Notes: generated by a model from the sequence alone, not told the origin. DNA of 64,000 nucleotides from Tubiluchus corallicola (GCA_030141605.1 JAQGDQ010000251.1:210486-274485); one strand, 5' to 3'; positions 26,230 through 38,689 are shown, counted from the first letter of the stretch. Translations and numbers: made by a program.

Positions 26230-27260
26230 ACGTGTGTTTGCACAAGTTTTAAGTATGTGTAATGTCGCACAAATTGTAACGTGTTATGCATGCTTTACTC
26301 TATGTAAAATCTATAGTGCTTTAGATCCTAGCAATCGTTAAGTATCATGGAATCCAAATATCACAGATTTTAAAGAATCTGCGTATTTATTGTTTGTCAT
26401 TTAGTGATTTGATAGGTGGAATTCATCTAGGTTGGGCTGGATGTGACATGCTTCAAGGTGGTCCCATTTATTCTATAGTTTATTGTTTTTCAATGACTGT
26501 AAATGCCACTTTTCATTTGTTTTTTACTAGATATTGTTGATGTTAAAGGACCAAGGTCATTTAATTATGAGGGGAGGTATAATTGAATTCTAGTGCTCAG
26601 AGTTGTGCACCTGCTAGCTTGAGTTATTAAAATTTTTTGTTGCAACTTATTATGTAAAAAAGGAGCATTAAAAGTTTGGACAATGACTTAACAAGCATTA
26701 ATTTTGTTTTTTTTCAGTGATTATTGATAATGTGTCATGCAACTGTGATAATGTGATGCATTTTTACAATTATTCTTGATTCTTGTTGATTTTATATTTT
26801 GTGAAACTGAATCCATATTGAAACATTTACTCCTGCTTAAAATCACAATCAGTCTTGATCTCTTTGTGACTTTTTCATAATTATTTTCTTATAATATTAT
26901 AGCTACCTAATGCATGTGAGTCTTTTTACTGAGTATATTTAGCCTGAACTGTGACATTACAAGGTAGTAATCCTTGCTACATGAGTGATGCCGTATTTCA
27001 TGTACAGTAACACTGCATACTAATTGACAATTAAACTTGCTTTTTCACTTATTAGTAGTGAAACTTAATCTGATTTAGAATCATTAGAAACTTTAGAATA
27101 TAATTAGAATTCCTGACATTTGTTGGTGTCTTACTTATAAATTGGTGATTTTGCTGGATTTAATAAGAGAGCATTTTGAATGTAACACATTCAATTTGTG
27201 CTTAAGTTGGTTCAAAATTCTTGATCATAATTAATCTGACTGTTTTTCATTCATTGAGTT
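26230..27260. other. Intergenic AT-rich sequence
   Basis: About 1 kb in which I see no coding exon, inverted-repeat element or tandem array. Confidence 0.4.
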
Positions 27261-27261
27261 A

Positions 27262-27298
27262 TTATTTATTTATTTATATTTATTTACTCTTATTTATT
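27262..27298. repeat. (ATTT)n microsatellite-like tract
   Basis: Imperfect TTTATTTATTTA repeat at the left edge of the tandem-repeat element that follows. Confidence 0.6.
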
Positions 27299-27299
27299 C

Positions 27300-28340
27300 T
27301 CCGCAACTTTAACGCTCAACTCGCAGAGACGTACTAGAACGTACAACTGTATGGTGACCATTGACCACTGATCAAGGAGGGAAGGGCATGGACGTCGGTC
27401 ACTTTTTCCTTTGGGTCGCATCTGTTCCTAGAGCTTTTGGTTTTTCCAATTTCCAATTTTTTTTCACAAGTATTTGGGCACTGTGGGGGAGTGTGTACCT
27501 GGGATTTTAAAAAGCTGGCAAGTTTTAAATGCCCGAGGGAGGGGCCAATATGCAAAATTTGGGGTCCCCTCAGTTGGTGACCTCTTACATATTGAGGGCT
27601 ACGGACACAAAACTCACAGGGTACACTTATTGGGCAAAGTTATCTACGTATACGTGTGATCCGAGTTGCTGGGTCAAAGGTCACGGAGCGGGCTTGTCTT
27701 CATTTATTTTTCTTTAGAATCAATCTGCTCCATAGTTTTTAAGACAATATTTGATATGTGGTTAGGCGGGGACAGATTGTTGGATATGGCAGAATATTGG
27801 TCATTTGGAAAGGGGAAAAAATTTCCCCTATGAAGCAAAAACCGAAAAATGGGGGTTGGGAGCAGAAATGTTTAAGTGTCTTGGAATATTACCTTGTAGC
27901 ATATCAAATGAAAGGTCTCGATGAGACGAGTTGAATGGCAAAGGTTACAATGAGAATAGTTAATCCGCGACCCCGTTAGGGGGAAAAACTGAAAAATGAG
28001 GGTCGGGAACTGAAGTGCACCGAACGTTGAGCAATGATGCCTTGTAGCACATCAAATGAAAGGTCTCGATGAGGCATATTGAATGGCATAGGTTGCAACG
28101 AGAACAGCTAATTTGCGACCCCTCTAGGGGGCAAAAACCGAAACATTAAGGTCGGGAACAGAAATGCATCGAGTGTCTACGAATAGTACCATGTAGCATA
28201 TTAAATGAAAGGTCTTACTAAATGAGGCGAATCGAATGATATGGGTTATAGCGTGAATAGTTAACCTGTGACCCAGTTAGGGGCAAAATAGGGGTCGAGG
28301 AGACAAATGCCTTCCAGGGTCTACCAAAATGGACATTCTC
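27300..28340. repeat. Dispersed element with internal ~148-bp tandem repeats
   Basis: From about 27826 to 28310 three full units and a partial fourth recur, each with the order AAAACCGAAAAATG or variant, GGTCGGGAAC, CCTTGTAGCA, AAATGAAAGGTCTCGATGAG, then TTAATCCGCGACCCC or variant. The flank from 27300 is more GC-rich than its surroundings and appears part of the same element. A further diverged copy is at 44577-44890. Confidence 0.75.
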
Positions 28341-28724
28341 TGGTACACTTCATCATACTTCATCATTAATCATCGATCATTTCCACGATCATCATTAATC
28401 ACGGGAACTATAAAAAGGCTTATTTTGAAGTAAAAAACAGATTAAACTATTGGCAGCTTTATAAGTCAAATCAATCAAGTTGTCAGTTAATAAATTGAGG
28501 AGAACTAATAATTCAAAATAACTTCAAGCTGGTATAATATATATTAGTACAAAGTAAAGAGTTAATCACGGAATGAGCAAAAGATCGTATAAAAGCATGC
28601 AAACGTATACCAAATAAAACGCATAGAATACTTGTATACATGCATGCACCACAATCAATAAACATACAGTATACATTAAAATGTAAACACACGTAAATAA
28701 TGTCATTTGCAGAGTTCCAATAAT

Positions 28725-31700
28725 CTAGTAAGCCTTAAAGGGGAAGAAAAGGAATATTAAAGCATCTCAAAACCTTCCCACACAAACTTGCATTACTTAC
28801 CTGTTTGAAAGACTTATGTATGTGTAATTGGAAAAAATTCTTAATAATTTAAAATGTTTGACCAACTGATAAAACTGCACTGCATCGCCGTCCTCTGTTA
28901 ACTAAACTTGTCCCGGATAACGTTATTACCTACCGTCAAACTGGATACTACAAGTTTTATACAATATTACTGCTACTGCTAGCCATGTGCGCAAAAGGAC
29001 AGCACATAATATAAAATTTCAAGACGAATTTATTTATAAAGCCTTCTTTCTTGCGCTTTAAAAACGTTTTTCAGAATCTTAAATGTGTTGATTACAGTTC
29101 ACAGTATGTCTGTGTTTTGCTCAATACTTTTATGCGATTAAGGATCAACGAATGCGTAATTACGCGTATAAACTCTTATTAACTTACTCTCCTTTCCACA
29201 ACTGGGATACCCTTAAACACAGCGCAGCCAAGTTCAACATCAATTGGAACGTACATTTTAACATGCCTTCTTCTGTATCTGAAAAAATTAACACTTTTGC
29301 ATCATTTTAAAGATGAAATACGCAACGGGACGCTGAATAGAATGACCAGCGTCATTTTTGTGCAAATCGCCCAAATAAACACCAAGGGGCACTCAAAGTA
29401 AATGGCTAAAATGAAGATTTAAATAGATGTGCAGAAATACAATTCCACGATCAATTTACTAGCGAAAAAAGAAATTTGTTGACGTCTTCTTGAGTCGACT
29501 GAAGTGTTATATTCACGGAAACAATTTTCTTGTAGAGGATTTCACAGATAAGAAGCTCGAGGAAAAAGCCATGTAAGTGATATAACACTGTATCATCGTA
29601 ACTGAAGATCGTGTAAACAGGATAATTGACAGGGGATTTTGTCATTATTAACCCAGCAAGTGGTATAAATATAGAAATATACAACGATCAGCACTGTTAC
29701 ATGTTCGCTGATATTGGAACTTTTGATTTTGATTTTGCTCAATCTGGTTTTGCTGTACTGCTTTCTACCAATGAACTAAACAATTTGCGACCGACCTGCA
29801 AGCGTTGGTTAATTAAATTGAACTTCTTGCAATAAAAAGTCAAATACCTCAACGTTTGAATCTTTGAAATCAGGCTGTAACTACCTCTCTCAATTCTTCG
29901 CTGTAATTATTTTTTCATCCAAACTTTTCTAACTCTTTCCAATTTCGCATTTTTTAATCGTACAAGCTAACCCAATATAGACAACAAAACACGTCTGCAT
30001 ATTGGTGCCAAATTTGACTAACACTCCTTGTTGAGTAGTTATTACCAGAGTTTGACTGAGCAAAGTTTGATGCGTCTAAACACGCATCAGTTTTTAGACT
30101 GACCGTTTTTGTTTGTCAGTTTTAGTTTGACAGTTTAAAAACTGATCGTGTAAACGCTACATAAGGGAAAAGAACGTTAATTGTTGCTTTATCATACAAG
30201 GTTAAAGTTTGTTATCGTTTTTTTCTAACACACTTACCTTTAATATTTATTTATTGAACCATTAAGAAAAGAAATTACAGAAAATAAAGAAAAAAACGAC
30301 TTAAAAACATTATACATCTAAAAAAGAAACCACTTATAAGTGGTATAATTGTTCAAACACAAAAAACGCATACAACAGAGCAGCATACATATATATTATA
30401 AACTTAATATTACAGTTAATCAGTTAATCAAGCTTGCACTGAGTTATCTCAATCGGGCATGTCTTCAAATATTTTGTGGACCAATCTAGCATTAATTTTA
30501 ATAACTTCTACATTATGATGCATTTAAAAGCACGAACTGCTCTTTGGAAGACATATAATGAAAGTTAGGACAAACATCAGAAAGGATACCAGAACATTCC
30601 TCTCTTACATGAGCGCACAGTAGGCATTCAGTAATTACATGCAATTTATCCTCTACTTTGTTCAAACAACAATTTTTACATATTCGATGTTCAGATCCTT
30701 GTCCAACCACTAGGCAAACTAGGCAGTTGCGTCAGGCGTAAAATTGTTGGAGGGGGTGCCAACTTCTGAAAGTAATTCTTTAATTTTTAAGTTTGTCGTA
30801 AATAACGATGCAGTTAAATGCGTAATTGGTTAGGTGCTCTAAAGCCGCTCGAATTAATGAACGAATTTCCAGCGATATTTTCATCCACGACAACACGGAT
30901 CTGTCTTTCTACAACAAACATTTTCCACCCTCACTTTACTTGTCTTCCTAAGATTTACACCATTCCAGGCAGATGCTACAGATATTTTACACAATTTTTG
31001 CTCAAATTTCTATTGTATGCAACTATGCTTTGAGCAGCTAAGCAGTTTCTTGCAATATCATTTATCTAATTGTGGCATGTAAACCGAAATCGAAGCTTTC
31101 AGCCTTCAAGAATTAATGCAGGAAATGAACGTAAAGAAGCTGGCGGACATTCAAGTATTTGAACAGCAAAAAGATTCACTAATGAAATGTTTGAATTCAG
31201 GCCAGAGTTATAGTTGTGAAAATAGTGAAATGGGAATAGTTGAAAATGGGTAGTTAGGGAGTCAAGAATGTTCAGATGAATAGACTGAAAGAAAGGGTAT
31301 GTACATGAAGAATGTGCAGAAATTACAGAAATTCTGATTGTTCCTGAAGGCCCAGATTGAATGGGATCATAAATTCAATTTCAAATTCAATTAATACCAA
31401 GCTGTATGACACTTAATTAATACACTATAATGCACATATAAGCCTAACGCCCGGGTACCATTATAGTATCAAAAATTCAATTTTAGGGGCAGGGACCACG
31501 GGGAAGCCAGGGGCGTATTTAGCAATAGGCTAACTGGGCTGTAGCCTAGAGCGGCTAATTTTGAAGAGCGCAAGATTTTAGGGGCTCAGGGTTAAATATT
31601 CTTATTCGACTTGGAAGATGTTTATTTTTTCATATTCATATTAAGCACCTATTTTATAACACACCACAAGCAGTTACTAAGCGGCGTTTTATGTAAGAGC

Positions 31701-33630
31701 TCAACTAACATTGTATGTATTTAATTTATTAGTCAACAAAATTATAGTAAATTACAAATTGCAGGGTAAATATAACAAGTTAGTCATGTTCTAAGGCAGG
31801 TACACAGGCAAGTAAACTACTTTTATTACATAAAAGGTACTGCACCAGTAATTGTGTTGTGTGCTTACAGATCAACAACGTGTAAAAAGCTAATTAATAA
31901 TACCTACGTAGGTATTAGGTAGCAGTGATACTAATACACCACAAGTAATTGTTTATCAGATTCATATATATAAATAACCATAAATCCAAAATAGAAGTGA
32001 GTGTGACTGAACCGTCAGTTTAGGTCGTCGTAATGTCTTGATACGCCCTGGGGAGAATCCCTTGAAAAGGGGCATTAAAAAGACTTTTGCCTAGGGCGTC
32101 AAACTACCTAGAGCCGATACTGCCTTTATTAACAAATTATTAAAAGCACATTAGCTATTGAAGTCAAACATATTGGTCTATTGCTCCGCCCCCACTTGTA
32201 ACTTAAGCACGTTCAACAGCATTCGGGAAACAGCTCACGCAGGACAACAACTATCCAAGCTAAACTAAACAACATGATGGTCACTGATTGCGCTTTTTCA
32301 TAAACATAGATTTGCAGAGCAGCAGATGACTTTTCAATTTAAACAGAATAGAGACGAAGTTTCAAAGCACTACAAAATACAGAGACATAAGCATAATAAA
32401 GAAACCAAGCAAATTACTATTACAAAAATTAGCAACAAAAATATTAAGTCTCTCTTGCCATTAAACATACGAACATCAAACCTGCGATGTATTTTGCTAT
32501 ATTAACTGATAATGTGCTCGTCTGCAAGATTTCTTCAGTTTTTGTATTTTTCCGTTTGTCAGGCTACGGATATGGAACAAATTTGACTAAGTCCCAATGG
32601 CATCCTTAACCCATGATTATAGACAGAAAAATAGCGTAGAATTAGCTAATATTACATTGATGTATAATATAAGTTTTGACCACATTTGAATTATTTTGAC
32701 TGTGAAGATGAGGTTTATAAAAACTGGCCTGAAATGAAAACATTTTTGTCCTTATTTAAAGTTAATCTAGTAGTTGTTTTTATCTAACTTGCAAAGCCAT
32801 AAACTAAACTAAACTGCATATTTTCTTGATTGCAAAATGGTTTAAACAGCAACTCATAGACATAAGCGTTGTCCATTTCTTCCCATAAACGAAACTAGAC
32901 TATATATTTCCACTAATTCATTTGCAATTTCAATTGACAATAATAAAATCTAGAACCAGGCCAATATTTCTCCCGCTAACTAATGAAAAGTCGAGCATTT
33001 TTAATAACAGCAATAGGCGGAGCTGTAGCTAAATGTCCCGAACGTGCCTGCAGGGGTGCGAAACACTTGCATGCTGATTGGGCAGTCAACGAAAACGATT
33101 GACATTATGTTAGACGCCAATTGTTAGTTCAAGAATAACGATAGAAGACGGCGACAGAAACGCTTCAAATATGGTCGATGAACAACACAATGATATTGTA
33201 TACACTATAGTGCCTCCTTGACACTTGACGCTTCTGTAAAAAAATTAAGTGGCTTCACAAAATTGCGTAAACTTACTCCATGCGTTTTAATACCAGCCAT
33301 GCCAACACGTAGAAGGCTAGCACTCCTGCGCTTACTATAGCAACAGTCCATACACTTTTAGTGAGGCATCCATCCCATCAGACCGGGTAGGGTCTACTTG
33401 CTCACCAGTTTCTTTCACTGTTAAAAATATAAAAAATTAGTTCATGGTAATATTAGTAAAAATTTATTTTAAGCGAAAAAAGAAGGATAAAAATGCAACC
33501 GGCCTACCGATAATAAGGGACACAGTTGTATACTGGTCCAATTGTGAAGACATTTTATTTTTTCTATTACTATTATTATTATTATCATCATCATCATCAT
33601 CATCATCAACAACAACAACAACAACAACAA

Positions 33631-33693
<63 letters not shown>

Positions 33694-34150
33694 TAAACAC
33701 AGTGCTTGAGAAAACTTATAGCGATCCTTTCGTATGCTAATTATTTTTTCGTTTTCTAAATTAGCTCAATTCAAAAAAAAAATATTATCGTGCTTTTTAA
33801 ATCACCTTAATTCAATATCTACCAAAAACTCTGTAATTCTGTAATTTTGACGAGACTTTCACCTCACATTTGAAGAAAAAAGCAATTTATATCGAAACAT
33901 AATGATAGTGTTTAAAGCAAAGTATTTAATAACCCTGTTCAAGCTGGTGAAACATAATTTATTTTAATTCGTTTAATCCAGTTACGTATTATTAATATAA
34001 TATATTATTTAAACGATTATAATTATGATATCTGACGGAATCGAGCGATGACGTACCAATCTTCACTAAGTGACTACGTACACAGGCAATGACGTCATAA
34101 ATACTCACTCTTTACCTGGCCGACAACCGCGTCTCTTTGATATTTATCAT
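28725..34150 (-). CDS. Putative 83-aa single-pass membrane protein (5 exons, minus strand)
   Basis: Unrecognised. Minus-strand exons in order: 34164-34116 (ATG at 34150), 33354-33277, 29278-29188, 28839-28801, and a terminal exon from 28733 with a TAG stop at 28727-28725. Every donor is good (GTAAAG, or GTAAGT three times) and three of the four phase joins are informative and fit. Residues 1-12 are polar, then an uninterrupted hydrophobic helix (VWTVAIVSAGVLAFYVLAW, about 13-35) is followed by basic KRMEYRRRH and a 45-residue tail ending SFKQAY. The weak point is the acceptor of exon 2: the best-looking site is at 33417, but using it brings a stop codon into this frame, so the weaker AG at 33355-33356 must be used or the gene is decayed. 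Exon 1 also has a strong acceptor (TCTCTTTACAG) only 14 bases before the ATG. Introns are filled with repeats. Confidence 0.42.
29605..30165. mobile_element. Dispersed repeat with GATCGTGTAAAC motif, copy 1 (left-truncated)
   Basis: It aligns over about 550 bp with 45880-46560: shared CCAGCAAGTGGTA, TTTTGCTGTACTGCT, GAACTTCTTG, CTCAATTCTTCGCTGTA and CCAATATAGACAACAAA blocks. The right end (AAAACTGATCGTGTAAACG) mirrors the left end of the other copy. No transposase is visible. Confidence 0.65.
30440..30712 (-). pseudogene. LINE C-terminal remnant (CCHC-like tail)
   Basis: The minus frame reads CKNCCLNKVEDKLHVITEC followed by CAHVREE, the Cys/His pattern found just after the reverse transcriptase in many non-LTR retrotransposons. 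It continues, after an in-frame stop, to EDMPD and another stop. No reverse transcriptase remains next to it. Confidence 0.6.
31497..32125. mobile_element. Non-autonomous DNA element, GGGGCGTATTTAG-type ends
   Basis: The left edge CCAGGGGCGTATTTAGCAAT and GGCTGTAGCCTAGAG resemble ends of widespread small DNA transposons. The right part (GGGGCATTAAAAAG, TTGCCTAGGGCGTC, CTAGAGCCGATACTGCC) is a loose inverted counterpart. Ends are approximate. Confidence 0.4.
32160..33060. repeat. Dispersed repeat, partner of 62930-63620
   Basis: About 600 bp match the second copy: TATTGGTCTATTGCTCCGCC, GACGAAGTTTCAAAGCACTA, TGTGCTCGTCTGCAAGATTT, CATTGATGTATAATAT. The start CTATTGCTCCGCC and the end segment AATAGGCGGAGC (33013-33024) are inverted complements, hinting at a DNA transposon of about 850 bp. 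Confidence 0.65.
33556..33692. repeat. Compound ATC/AAC/ATT trinucleotide microsatellite
   Basis: ATT repeats run into ATC, then AAC, then a long pure ATC block. Lies in intron 1 of the putative minus-strand membrane protein gene. Confidence 0.98.
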
Positions 34151-35329
34151 TTTACCTAACAAATCTGTAAAGAGAAGGATGCTGTTCTTCAAGCAAAAAA
34201 GATTTAGTGAAATTTTTGTTTGTCCGAGGGTGGACGCATAGAGTCCGAGGAAGACAGGTACACAGAATTTAATAATATCATAATAGAATTTCTTTGTTAT
34301 TTATTTAGAAAAAAATATGATAAATAGCTTGGAGAACGATAGATGTATTATAAAACCTTAAATTTAAAACTCGAGAAATTACATAGAAACTCTGAAATGA
34401 AGACCAAGGAGCGCTTTTTGTCCTTATTGAAAAGAGGACCACAAAACTAGGTTAAGGCTTCGTGTTTTCTTAATTTTAACATCCAGAGGCAAACGCGAAC
34501 TATTGACGCACACTCCGGCTGTTGGGAGAGCATCTTTTTATGTTGGCTTTTGTAATGAAAGGTCTTACACTCAAGATTAATAAATCATAAGTTTTACCTT
34601 GGGGAGGTTAGCCGCTTTGGTTGGACGCCGGGTCCCGTTAGTATAGCTGTTTTTCCTAGAGCATTCCATGCGTTCGCCGTTCATTTCTCAGCTGATTCGT
34701 CCTTCATGCAATTCAGAGGAAACCTCAAAAGAGCTTGTTCGTCACAACACAAAAATTTTATTGACTGCAGTCTTCAACGGAAATCCAGCGACAATCAAAC
34801 ACAAACGCATAAAGTCACTGTAAATAAGTGACCGTCATTAAGTAAGTAAATAAGTATTTATTTTTTCACATAAAAATTCACAATAACCTGGCTACAAATG
34901 CAATCATTTTTTACCAGCGAAACATTTTTGCGTTTTTACTACTGTACTGTCATTATCGGCTGCTCGGCTGACACGTGTCATGTTCTCATATTACTTCGCC
35001 TAACAGTCGGGATTACGGGCGATTTTTAATTAAACATTGTAATTTAATTATTTACAAAAATTCTAAACAGTCAGAAGATATAATTGAGGCAACCACCAAT
35101 TCTAATGCGTTTAAATTTGTAAGAAATTTAATCATGTTTAAAAGGACTAATTTTTTGGTATACGTGTTGTGAACTTCCTTCCGTATCCCACATTACCAAA
35201 AGGGGTGGGCAGTACATTCGTCATGAAATCAGCTCAACAATAATAATTAACATGCTTAACATGTGAGGCAGCAAGTGCCTGTCACCCAGATAGCAAGCCT
35301 AATGAGAAGGCCACTTGGGTTTTTCTATA

Positions 35330-35575
35330 TTGTCGGCTTTGAGAGCATCAGAATCCGGTCATCCAGGTGTGCTCGCTTCCTGCCAGGGAGGTGTCTGGTT
35401 CAACTCCCGACCGAGTCATACCGCCGGTTCTTCGATCAAGCTTTATTGAAGTAACGTGCAGGTAATAATAATCAGGACCGCCTTGAAAATAAGCGTTGAG
35501 GTACTCAAGGTATAATCCCTTGACCATGCCCTAAACGAAATTATTATTACTTAAAAAATTGATATTCATTAAAAT
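35330..35575 (+). mobile_element. tRNA-Gly-derived SINE
   Basis: CTCGCTTCCTGCCAGGGAGG followed by TGGTTCAACTCCCGACC matches the anticodon arm (GCC) and T-arm/B-box of tRNA-Gly with decayed stems. A tRNA-unrelated body (GTACTCAAGG, CCCTTGACCATGCCC) and a TTATTATTA tail follow. A D-arm is not clear, so it is not a working tRNA. Confidence 0.5.
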
Positions 35576-35744
35576 ATCAGCCTCACTGGTTATTTTATTA
35601 AAGTAATATATTAAGTATGTAACATTTTGTTACTCTACACTCTACACAAACGCTAATTACTACTTAAATACACCGTTATAAGTTCTATATAAATATATAG
35701 GTTGAAAGCAAAACTAGTGCCGAATTTACAGAAAAGTGTAATGA

Positions 35745-35880
35745 TCATTCTTTCCGTCCAGGAGCTTATATAAACTCTTTCTTCACAGCGAATTGGACGG
35801 TGAAAGAAGAAGGCGTAGGTTCGAATCCCAGTTGGGGTGCAAAAGGTTTTCAGAGCTTTCGTGCGGAACCCAAGATAATC
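35745..35880 (+). repeat. Second B-box-containing tRNA-like segment
   Basis: GTAGGTTCGAATCCCAGTTG is a perfect B-box type sequence, preceded by a near-inverted pair (TTTCTTCAC, GTGAAAGAAG). No full cloverleaf can be drawn. Probably another SINE relic. Confidence 0.3.
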
Positions 35881-36313
35881 ACTGCTGGTGTTGCCAGAAA
35901 TAGCAGTTAAAGGCATACCAAATAGTTCACGTATAGCTTCACCAGGGAGGAACCAACGTAGAATTCTGAAGGCCTGCCTCGTCCATTGACAGAAAAAGAA
36001 CGTAGTGAATACGCCTAAGCTAGGGCTTTTGTTTATATTTTTTTATTTCTGTCATCTTTGTGCCCTAAGCGTGCATATGCATGATAAAAGTTAATATATC
36101 AAAGGGCAATTGCGCAATGATTTTTGGGTCTCAGTATCGTCTGCAGACGAGCAGCTATTATTACCAACACCCACTTTTGACAATGACACTGCACTTGTGT
36201 ATGTCTCTTATTTTGGCTGACCGGTTATGGCGTTGTGCTTGGTGTTGAAGTTAAGAATGCCGCACAGGCTGGTCAGTTAATGGATGAATGACAAACTTTC
36301 GTTCTCCCTCAAA

Positions 36314-36410
36314 GCAGGTTCATGCTGATTCTGGCTGTTTACCTCGTAGAGGAAAGTCGTACTTACATCTGAATGTGATTAAGCCACCTCTTCCAGTTCA
36401 GTGGCTCATC
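36314..36410. repeat. Dispersed repeat, matches 16917-17030
   Basis: Contains TTCATGCTGATTCTGGCTG, TCGTAGAGGAAA and CCAGTTCAGTG, as in the CTH intron copy. Confidence 0.5.
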
Positions 36411-36639
36411 TTAGTGGCTTTGCCTTGATAATAAGCGAGGTTCTAGTCTCGCCATAAGCATAAAATCAGTTTGAGCTGCTAATGAATGCTGGATTATAGC
36501 TTGCACGATTCCGAACTGTACAAAAAAGAACAATAATTACTGAATAATTAAAATAGACCCTTTAGTAGCGTTTTGTTAATCGTTTATTTAAAATTTATAC
36601 AGATGTCATCTTATACGGAAATGACGTGTAGCCCGGTTT

Positions 36640-36960
36640 AGGGACATTTTCCTGTGACGCCATAAACACTTCTTAGCAACAGCTTCTTAGTTACCACAAG
36701 AGGGCAAGAACTCGGAGTTGATCAGCAAGTCTACTGGCGGAGGTTTGTTAATTTTTATTTAAACTCCTGAAAAATTACGATTAAAATCGTTAAGCTTTGC
36801 GAGGCCAGCAGGTTTATGTGTTTTCGGGTTCTTATTTATTTCAGGAAGGCAAGACATCACAGACACTGTTAACGGCCCAAGATCTTAGAGGTTCTGCAAA
36901 GGTAGGGACCCCGGCAACAACCAAAGATTCTGAAGGAACTGCAAGGGTAAGTACTTGAAT
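36640..36960 (+). pseudogene. Gene-like module 1 (TFIIS-N/LEDGF-like family, degenerate)
   Basis: A conserved 5' block GTGACGCCATAAACACTT then TAGCAACAGCTTCTTAGTTA is shared with other modules. It is followed by LISK and, after a stop, TPEKLR, matching the protein frame of modules 4 and 5. An open 102-nt exon (36845-36946, phase 0/0) has a good acceptor (ATTTATTTCAG) and donor (GGGTAAGT) and reads EGKTSQTLLTAQDLRGSAK then VGTPATTKDSEGTAR. Domain naming is inference. Confidence 0.4.
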
Positions 36961-38377
36961 AGCAACGTTCTTGTATTGTTCATTTCGAAGGACTAATTTG
37001 CGAATAGGGAAACCTTTATTATATTATCGTATAATATATTAATGTAAATATGCTGTACATGTATTTGTGACAGATATTTGTAAGTATCATTAACTAAGAC
37101 CGTGATTACTTCTCTCATTGCAAATATAAAATAGAATCCACCTTGTCACATGCTGTCAAAAGACCTTTAACTATTTCAGCATCTACCAGTAGTTACTTCA
37201 GAGTGAAAATTGTTACATATATCAGCAGGTTCGATAACTATCTGCGGTGTGTTAACATGATCACAGTTGGCACATGATGATAACTGCAGTAGGCACTACA
37301 GTAACACTGCAGGACATTTGTAACAGACATGTTTCTACTCTATTTGTGTGGAGTTTTTACTCTATTTATTGATATAATTAACATATTAATATATGTTAAC
37401 AATTATTACAATTATCAGGCCCAGATAATAATTACAGTATATCTCCATGATGTAATAATTATACTTATATTATTATTATGATAATAAAAGTAACGATGTT
37501 TAAATAGCATCAATCGTGGCAGCAGTGGTATAGACTCGTTTCCCAGAAAATTTTTCCTCTCCGACAAAAAGTACAGAAATTTCACAGAAAATGTTTTTTC
37601 CCAGAAAAGATAATGCGCAATAAAAAGTAGTTTATTTTAACTACGTGTATTGATTAATAGGGATCATATAATGAAAAAATTGTCAACTCTTAAAGGCAAG
37701 ACAGTAGATGTCGATTTGTAACGTCAGAACGATTTGGTAGGGAATCATGTTGATATTTGAATATGCACAATAGTGAGTAATCACGGCGTGTGATTCGTTA
37801 CCGAAGTTAAGCAACGCCAAAGTTGCCTAAAAACTGTTTTATTGGGAGATAGCTTAGGAAAATTACTCTTGGGCTCACACTCAAGTTACTTTTACTGCGA
37901 TTCCGAACCATTTCGTTCATTTCTTGTTGTGTAGAGAAGATGTAAATGTATCCGTATGTAACTTTAGCAGTTCAGTGTTTCATCTGGCAGAATTATCTTT
38001 CAAATGAGCAAGGATCCGGTTCTGCCACAAAAGAACCTGTAAAAAAACCTCCTTAATTTATTGGAAAAATGTTGACCCCAAGATATTAACAAATCTGTCA
38101 GGTTCCCAAAGCCTTGGTGTTTTCACATTTTTATAATTTCTATTATTTATTAAGATATATTTCAAATGCTATGACAATCAATTGAATTTAAAGTGATTAT
38201 ATGCAGCAAATGATTCAGTGCAAATTACTGACAGAAAGGAATTTTATCCTAAAACAACTTTAAATTGTACCAACGAAGTTTCAAAACAAAATAATTTTCC
38301 AAAAAGAAAATTAAAAAAAAAATTGACACCTTAAATATTGAGTCACTTTAATGATTCCGATTGTTGATAGTCATTAG

Positions 38378-38668
38378 TCAAAGCACTGCAGATAAAGGAT
38401 GGCAGAAGAGAAACAACAAGAGGGAGGGAGGAGGTTCAGATGCAAATACATCGTCCCCCAATGAGATCAGCATGGTGAATGACACTGCACAGTTAGTATT
38501 GTATCTGTCCTCTATCCATTTATAAACCGTTTTTAGCATTGCTTCACTTTGGATGCTAAGTAGTTTTCGTAACCACTCGGTTTTTCCTCTTCCAATGGCA
38601 GGATTAAAAGCATACAATACCAGAGACGTATCTGGTATGTCTGTGAGATATCTATGACTGGAGATGTC
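38378..38668 (-). CDS. Unrecognised open frame or exon, minus strand
   Basis: About 100 codons with protein-like composition (DIPDTSLVLYAFNPAIGRGK, LLSIQSEAMLKTVYKWIEDR) and no low-complexity bias. A possible acceptor (TTGACCACAG) lies just upstream, so it may be a 3' exon; the frame runs to a TAA/TAG-type stop near 38378. No family recognised. It overlaps nothing on the plus strand except the border of module 2. Confidence 0.3.
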   Translation of the reverse strand, partial: DISSHRYLTDIPDTSLVLYAFNPAIGRGKTEWLRKLLSIQSEAMLKTVYKWIEDRYNTNCAVSFTMLISLGDDVFASEPPPSLLLFLFCHPLSAVL

Positions 38669-38689
38669 TTCAATATCTGTGGTCAACGA

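Noticed and set aside
33444-33740. Open frames of poly-Ser/Leu/Asp/Met in three frames
   Set aside because: Produced by the ATC/AAC trinucleotide microsatellite; no other protein character.
35330-35420. Functional tRNA-Gly gene
   Set aside because: T-arm and anticodon-arm resemblance only; no D-arm, mispaired stems and a SINE-like tail.
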